From Shewanella inventionis (GTDB taxonomy: Bacteria > Pseudomonadota > Gammaproteobacteria > Enterobacterales > Shewanellaceae): a stretch of 64,000 nt of DNA. The notes beneath the pieces were generated by a model that saw nothing but the letters and a program-made list of their open reading frames with translations, made no database searches and was not told the DNA's origin. Made by a program: the position numbers and the translations under genes. The number at the start of each line of letters is the position of its first letter. Positions within the stretch are counted from its first letter, which is position 1. Positions 60,085-64,000 of the stretch are shown here, piece by piece. Location: NCBI RefSeq assembly GCF_014641855.1, contig NZ_BMII01000018.1, positions 53,200-117,199 on the forward strand. The letters are read 5' to 3'.

Positions 60085-60184
60085 GCCTCAACGCCTCACT
60101 AAGTGGCTAAAAATTGTTGGCTAAAATAGTGAGCGCAGCGAACCTAGCCAACTGTTTTTAGTCCTTTTGAGTGACTTGTTATAC
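60085..60184 (-). other. intact attC site of the lipoprotein cassette
   Basis: On the minus strand it begins GTATAACAAGTCACTCAAAAG and ends GTGAGGCGTTGAGGC. The arms pair along most of the ~100 bp: GACTAAAAACAGTTGGCT against AGCCAACAATTTTTAGCC, with an internal loop rich in GCTGCGCTC. It resembles the attC sites of Vibrio/Shewanella chromosomal integrons. The TAA stop of the upstream gene lies inside the first core. Confidence 0.87.
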
Positions 60185-60754
60185 ACCGCTTTCGCAATAC
60201 TTTGAGATAAAAGATTCAATCATTGCGTCAAATGATTTAAACGCTGGATTGTGTGGGTGAGTTCGACCTTTGAACACATTTTTATCGCTTTTATATACTG
60301 ATAGTGATTCTTTAAACTTAATGCATCCATTTACATAATCATTATCTGTACCGTAGGCATTACCCATAGAGAACAAAGCCTTTGAAACACCCCAATAATC
60401 TCCGTCTGCTTCAAATGCTTCTGCGGCTAATTCAAAGTGCTTAATTGATTTTGATGCTGTAGGATCATATTCATTGTGTTTCACATAAAAGTCTTTGTTT
60501 TCACGGTAACTTTTATTTTTATAAAACAAACCTAGAAAGGTATGAGCTTCAGCCATACCATAAATATTATTTGATTTTTCTAGATCAGCGAGCGCCTCTA
60601 ATCCAAGTTTTTCGGCAGCTAACCCTCTACCCTGAGTTCCCATTAGTTGATATGCGTAATTAAGTTTCGTCATAGGATCACTTGTATATGGAACACCTGC
60701 CGCAGCACAGCCGAGTAAAAATAAAGTGATTAGTGAAATAATGGTTAGCTTCAT
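60179..60754 (-). CDS. TPR-like lipoprotein, integron cassette gene
   Basis: The protein has 191 residues. The signal ends with the lipobox LLGC (Cys at residue 16), so it is a lipid-anchored periplasmic protein. The mature part shows repeated helical units (GMAEAHTFLGLFYKNK, GVSKALFSMGNAYGTD) typical of tetratricopeptide repeats, which bind other proteins. Family otherwise unknown. AAGGAAAG lies before the ATG. The cassette starts directly after the attI-like site (60777) and ends in the attC at 60085-60184. Its TAA stop is formed by the attC core. Confidence 0.8.
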   Translation of the reverse strand: MKLTIISLITLFLLGCAAAGVPYTSDPMTKLNYAYQLMGTQGRGLAAEKLGLEALADLEKSNNIYGMAEAHTFLGLFYKNKSYRENKDFYVKHNEYDPTASKSIKHFELAAEAFEADGDYWGVSKALFSMGNAYGTDNDYVNGCIKFKESLSVYKSDKNVFKGRTHPHNPAFKSFDAMIESFISKYCESGV

Positions 60755-60776
60755 ACCAAACTTTCCTTAGGTGTAT

Positions 60777-60870
60777 AACAGCTTATTGAACAGCCAAATA
60801 AATTTATAGTCGGCCGTTTAAGTTATTGATTAATATCATCCTACATTTGCTATCTTATTGAAGTAAAGCA
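60777..60870 (-). other. attI-like integron site, copy B
   Basis: A 94-bp sequence about 96% identical to 12403-12496, with the same GTTA cassette junction on the minus strand and the same inverted repeat (GAACAGCC here, one change). Weak similarity may extend to about 60920 (AGCTTGCGCGTAAAG). No integrase gene is adjacent. Confidence 0.6.
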
Positions 60871-61113
60871 ATTAATTATGTCTAACAGACAAAACCAAGC
60901 TTGCGCGTAAAGTAGAATTCACTTTCACTTGACGAAAAATTAAAGATCACAATATCAGACAATTACGATTTCTTTATTTTTAAAACGATACAACTAAAGA
61001 CCGATTTTCAATCATTTTTTAGCGTAAATCGATGAGAGACCATTATACCTGTACATAAAATTAGTACATGCCACATAAAAGTATTCATGCTGATTTTTTC
61101 ACATCTTACCAAT
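60871..61113. other. non-coding sequence beside attI-like copy B
   Basis: No gene is supported. Short blocks (ACCGATT, CCACATAAA) also occur in the same order near 12640-12712 beside copy A, so both may descend from one longer integron promoter/attI region. I see no integrase remnant. Confidence 0.45.
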
Positions 61114-61163
61114 ACAATGCAAGCAACGAAGAAATCGAATCTCGAGTGCAAGCGCGGCTGTGT
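61114..61163. repeat. partial copy of the ~178-bp repeat unit
   Basis: AGCAACGAAGAAATxGAxxC TCGxGTGCAAGCGCGGCTGTG is shared with the units at 59140-59420, with a few changes. It lies directly left of the group II intron fragment, and may mark a recombination point. Confidence 0.65.
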
Positions 61164-61189
61164 CCGTAAGCTAGAATGACCATGATATT

Positions 61190-61430
61190 GCTGTTGCTTG
61201 TGGGATCACAAGTAAAGGCCCTTGGCGTAGCTCTAAAACACCAGGAATACAGCAAGCGCTGAGTAATGAGTATCTGAAGAAAGCAGGATTATATTCACTA
61301 AGAGATGGATGGATCGCAGTTCATTACCCTAACCAGAAAACTAGTTAGGTGTTCTAAATGAACCGCCCTGTGCGGAGCCGCATGCAGGGTGGTGTGGGGG
61401 CTGGAGGTTAGATACCTCCGGCTACCCGAT
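61190..61430 (+). mobile_element. 3' fragment of a group IIC-attC intron
   Basis: From GCTGTTGCTTGTGG to CTACCCGAT it is nearly identical to the end of the full-length intron (63633-63873). It encodes the last ~50 residues of the reverse transcriptase (SKGPWRSSKTPGIQQAL...), and keeps domains V and VI intact. It ends at TAGGC of an attC core, the same kind of junction as the full intron. Everything upstream of 61190 is lost, so the element is dead. Confidence 0.88.
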
Positions 61431-61816
61431 TAGGCATGTTGACCATACGGAACCTTAAAGTGGATATGTAGCATAAGAATAATTGCCGGTAAGGTAAGAA
61501 AAATACCGAATATATGAGATGTAAGCAGAGCACAAGTCCCAACAGCGGCTCCTGCAATCCTTATTTTTTTTCCCACATATCCAAAGCGAACCCACCTATA
61601 GCTAATAATAAAATAGAATCCCCAAGCTGTTGGCCATAATATAGCTCGAATAATTGAAACATATAGCCTCTCAGTGCACCAGCTATTACCTAAGCAAGAA
61701 CTCCCAAATTTTCCTATAAGCATTGCAATTTGATTAATAGGAACCTCAAGAGAGGTGCTAATTGTCAAACCTGAAAGCAAGCTGCAAATAATGAATATTG
61801 AAAGTCTAGTTTTCAT
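61430..61816 (-). CDS. small membrane protein, integron cassette gene
   Basis: The protein has 128 residues with an N-terminal hydrophobic signal or anchor and three further hydrophobic stretches (INQIAMLIGKF, VSIIRAILWPTAWGFYFIISY, AVGTCALLTSHIFGIFLTLP). I do not recognise a family. The ATG at 61816 lies a few bases after the attC core GTTAGGC, and the TAA stop is formed by the next attC core, cut by the intron fragment. So the coding region fills the whole cassette. Base composition is similar to the neighbours. Confidence 0.7.
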   Translation of the reverse strand: MKTRLSIFIICSLLSGLTISTSLEVPINQIAMLIGKFGSSCLGNSWCTERLYVSIIRAILWPTAWGFYFIISYRWVRFGYVGKKIRIAGAAVGTCALLTSHIFGIFLTLPAIILMLHIHFKVPYGQHA

Positions 61817-61821
61817 CGAAT

Positions 61822-61912
61822 GCCTAACGCCTCAAACAGAGGCTTAAAATTGTTTGCTAAAATGTTGAGGCACGAAACAGCAAACTGTTTTAAGTCCTTT
61901 GCTTTGCCTTGT
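61822..61912 (-). other. attC site interrupted by the group II intron
   Basis: On the plus strand it runs from GCCTAACGCCTCAAACAGAGGC to AAGTCCTTTGCTTTGCCTTGT; arms such as CTTAAAATTGTTTGCT and AGCAAACTGTTTTAAG pair perfectly. The last core is split by the intron and resumes as TAGC at 63874, restoring GTTAGC. The attC belongs to the cassette whose gene begins beyond the right edge. Confidence 0.85.
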
Positions 61913-63873
61913 GTACGCCCAGCATGGGCATGAACTAATGAGGTGAAAGTCCTCTGTAGGAAGATCACCGTTACTCTTTCTAAAAGAGAATAACATACTG
62001 TTATTAAACGTTAACTACTAGCGAATGGCAAGGGCTTAATCGCAAGGTTTGGTCTGGAGGAAGCCGCTAGCAAATTTGTGAGCTGATGAACAAGAACATC
62101 ATATGAGGCGTAGGCTAGAGGTGAGTTGGCACAAGACGACGAAACCACGTGATCTAATGGCCACCGTAAATGATGCAGCAGTGCAAAGAAAGTTCATGTT
62201 CTTATCTGGGGAGATCTGCTTAACACGCGATCGGTCATTAACCAGTAAGGCTCTGGTTTATAAGTGCCTTGGCTTTTCAGCATCATCGACTGAAAAGAGC
62301 GAACTAGATGGAAACCGATAGCGCATGACGGGGTAACTTGGCATGTGATTAAGCAGAAGTCAGCAGACGGCATAGTAGCCCAACGCCCAGCGTAATGGTT
62401 GGGACATGGTGAAGGCCTGAACATTTAGAAGAAGGAGGAGTCTTGTCAAACTTGTCGATACCCACTACGTCGCCAGACGATTACTATCGGCAGCGTATTG
62501 ATATGCAACCGGCCTTCAACCGCGATCTATTTCAACAACTGCTTGAACCTGAAAATCTACACCGAGCTTGGCGTCAAGTTAAAGCCAATAAAGGTGCGGC
62601 GGGCATTGATGGCATGACCATCGAAGCCTTCCCGCTCTGGATGCAACAAGGCGGCTGGCAACAGTGTAAATCTCAATTGGAACGAGGTGAATACCAACCC
62701 TCAGCGGTCAGGCGCGTGGAGATCGACAAACCCGATGGCGGTAAACGCAAATTGGGGATCCCGAACGTTATTGACCGTGTGATACAGCAAGCCATTGCTC
62801 AAATACTCACGCCACTGTTTGACCCATTCTTCTCGACTAACAGCTTTGGCTTTAGGCCGAACAGAAATGCCAAACAAGCGGTACTGCAAGTAAGGGATAC
62901 CATCAAACAGAAACGCAAATTTGCCGTCGATGTTGATCTGTCTAAGTTCTTTGACCGAGTTAATCATGATCTCTTGATGACTCAACTTAGGAGCAAGGTG
63001 CAGGATAAGCGTCTGTTGGCGCTTATTGGTAAATACCTTCGAGCTGGTGTGATGGTCAACGACCAATTTGAAGCAAGCTTTGAAGGTGTGCCTCAAGGCG
63101 GCCCACTCTCACCATTACTCTCTAACATTATGTTGGATAGTCTAGATAAAGAGCTGGAAAGCCGAGGGCATAAATTCGCACGCTATGCGGACGACTTTAT
63201 CATTTTGGTAAAGTCTATTCGAGCGGGAGAACGAGTACTCAAGAGCATCACTCAATACCTTGCTACTAAGCTAAAACTGGTTGTTAATGAACAGAAAAGC
63301 CAGGTGGTTAAGGTAAGTCAAAGCAAGTTCCTAGGCTTCACATTTAATCGCGGGAAAATCCAGTGGCATGCTAAAACATTGCACATTTTCAAACAAAAGA
63401 TGAGGCGACTAACGAACCGAAATTGGGGCGTGAGTATGAGTTATCAGCTGTTTAAAGTGCGGCAGTACATGCAAGGCTGGATCAATTACTTTGGCATCGC
63501 TAACGCTTATCAAGGGTGTGTCGATTTAGATCACTGGATCCGACGTCGTGTGCGTATGTGCTACTGGCGTCAGTGGCGAAAACCACGGACTAAGGTACAA
63601 AACTTATTAAAACGTGGCGTCAGGATCCAAGCTGCTGTTGCTTGTGGTACCACTAGTAAAGGCCCTTGGCGTAGCTCGAAGACACCAGGAATACAGCAAG
63701 CACTGAGTAATGAGTATCTGAAGAAAGCAGGATTATATTCACTAAGAGATGGATGGATCGCAGTTCATTATCCTAACCAGAAAGCTAGTTAGGTGTTCTA
63801 AATGAACCGCCCTGTGCGGAGCCGCATGCAGGGTGGTGTGGGGGCTGGAGGTTAGATACCTCCGGCTACCCGA
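61913..63873 (+). mobile_element. full-length group IIC-attC intron
   Basis: The element is about 1.96 kb: a 5' ribozyme part (61913-62442) beginning near GTACGCCCAGCATGGGC, a reverse transcriptase gene, then domain V (about 63804-63838, stem ACCGCCCTG/CAGGGTGGT with a GCGGAGCCGC tip) and domain VI ending GGCTACCCGAT. It is inserted at TTGT/T in an attC core, the known target of class C-attC introns. It lies opposite to the direction of the cassettes, also as known for this class. The exact 5' end could be 61911 or 61913. It looks intact and may be mobile. Confidence 0.88.
62443..63792 (+). CDS. ltrA: group II intron reverse transcriptase/maturase, class C
   Basis: The protein has 449 residues and starts with TTG at 62443 after AAGGAGG. 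The RT domain shows GIPNVIDRVIQQAIAQIL, VDVDLSKFFDRVNH, GVPQGGPLSPLLSNI and the catalytic FARYADDFIIL. A maturase (X) region follows with YMQGWINYFGIANAYQ and RRVRMCYWRQWRKPRTK. No HNH endonuclease domain is present, as expected for class C. It splices and reverse-transcribes its host intron. The C-terminal ~50 residues recur in the fragment at 61190-61430. Confidence 0.93.
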   Translation: MSNLSIPTTSPDDYYRQRIDMQPAFNRDLFQQLLEPENLHRAWRQVKANKGAAGIDGMTIEAFPLWMQQGGWQQCKSQLERGEYQPSAVRRVEIDKPDGGKRKLGIPNVIDRVIQQAIAQILTPLFDPFFSTNSFGFRPNRNAKQAVLQVRDTIKQKRKFAVDVDLSKFFDRVNHDLLMTQLRSKVQDKRLLALIGKYLRAGVMVNDQFEASFEGVPQGGPLSPLLSNIMLDSLDKELESRGHKFARYADDFIILVKSIRAGERVLKSITQYLATKLKLVVNEQKSQVVKVSQSKFLGFTFNRGKIQWHAKTLHIFKQKMRRLTNRNWGVSMSYQLFKVRQYMQGWINYFGIANAYQGCVDLDHWIRRRVRMCYWRQWRKPRTKVQNLLKRGVRIQAAVACGTTSKGPWRSSKTPGIQQALSNEYLKKAGLYSLRDGWIAVHYPNQKAS

Positions 63874-64000
63874 TTAGCTATCAAAGTCAAATGACTTCGT
63901 AATCATAGGTTGAAAACGCCAACCCCACATACAAGTATCATTAGCTCTGAAAGTCACCGAACCAGTTAACTTTTGATTATCACTGTCTTTCAATACCACA
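63874..64000 (-). CDS. C-terminal part of an integron cassette gene (5' end off window)
   Basis: An open minus-strand frame enters from the right edge and gives 41 residues ending ...CMWGWRFQPMITKSFDFDS before the TAA at 63874-63876. That stop is formed by the attC core (GCTAA) that the intron disrupts, exactly as in the other cassettes here. I do not recognise the family from this piece. Confidence 0.6.
   Translation of the reverse strand, partial: VVLKDSDNQKLTGSVTFRANDTCMWGWRFQPMITKSFDFDS

Noticed and set aside
62443..63792. Retron or DGR reverse transcriptase
   Set aside because: Flanking ribozyme domains V and VI, the maturase region and the attC insertion site identify a group II intron.
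1..64000. tRNA or rRNA genes, prophage
   Set aside because: No cloverleaf-like or rRNA sequence and no phage structural genes were noticed; tRNAscan-SE and a phage search would be needed to exclude them formally.

Overview
The window is chromosomal DNA from a gammaproteobacterium of the order Alteromonadales, most likely Shewanella or a close relative. This rests on the core gene order (dnaE-rnhB-lpxBA-fabZ-lpxD-skp-bamA-rseP-dxr-cdsA-uppS-frr-pyrH-tsf-rpsB, then map-glnD-dapD), the yqcC-truC-yqcA group, several small families typical of the order (DUF3549, DUF3301, DUF2789, DUF3192, DUF2310), moderately AT-rich sequence, and integron cassettes with Vibrio/Shewanella-type attC sites. No species is claimed.

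Layout. 1-9.9 kb: a SNF2/SWIM helicase running off the left edge, a small membrane protein, a KefB/C-type antiporter, a GGDEF protein, and a divergent pair of a RimK-like ATP-grasp ligase and a GNAT-C39 peptidase fusion. 9.9-12.85 kb: an accessory island with REP-like repeats, gene debris, two integron cassettes (GNAT, DUF2971), one good attC and a 94-bp attI-like sequence, without an integrase. 12.9-38.9 kb: a dense housekeeping block with an M28 peptidase, tilS, dnaE, lipid A and outer-membrane assembly genes, isoprenoid and phospholipid genes, translation factors, then map, glnD and dapD divergently. 39-47.9 kb: a GAF-HD-GYP-CBS protein, purU, a PTS EIICB, the yqcA/truC/yqcC cluster, DUF3549-DUF3301, and an unknown periplasmic protein.

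48-52 kb is the most interesting regulatory block. Two minus-strand non-coding RNAs, each with about 20 GGA motifs and a strong 3' terminator, have every hallmark of CsrB/CsrC sponges of CsrA. They bracket two overlapping diguanylate cyclase genes. Each RNA has a GacA/UvrY-type palindrome about 170-180 bp upstream of its predicted start. The layout suggests that a BarA/UvrY-Csr switch and c-di-GMP synthesis are physically combined.

52-59 kb returns to ordinary genes: an Mpo1-like protein, a GNAT, small conserved proteins, syd, queF, an Sfp-type phosphopantetheinyl transferase and apbE. 59-64 kb is a second mobile island: a ~178-bp tandem repeat, an IS1182-type transposase fragment, an intact attC, a lipoprotein cassette behind a second copy of the same 94-bp attI-like sequence, a 3' fragment of a group IIC intron, a membrane-protein cassette, and a full-length group IIC-attC intron (with reverse transcriptase) inserted in an attC. 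A truncated cassette gene lies at the right edge. The cassettes all read on the minus strand and the introns on the plus strand, as expected for introns that target the attC bottom strand. The two islands look like integrase-less cassette clusters, possibly from one ancestral integron. No tRNA, rRNA or CRISPR array was seen.
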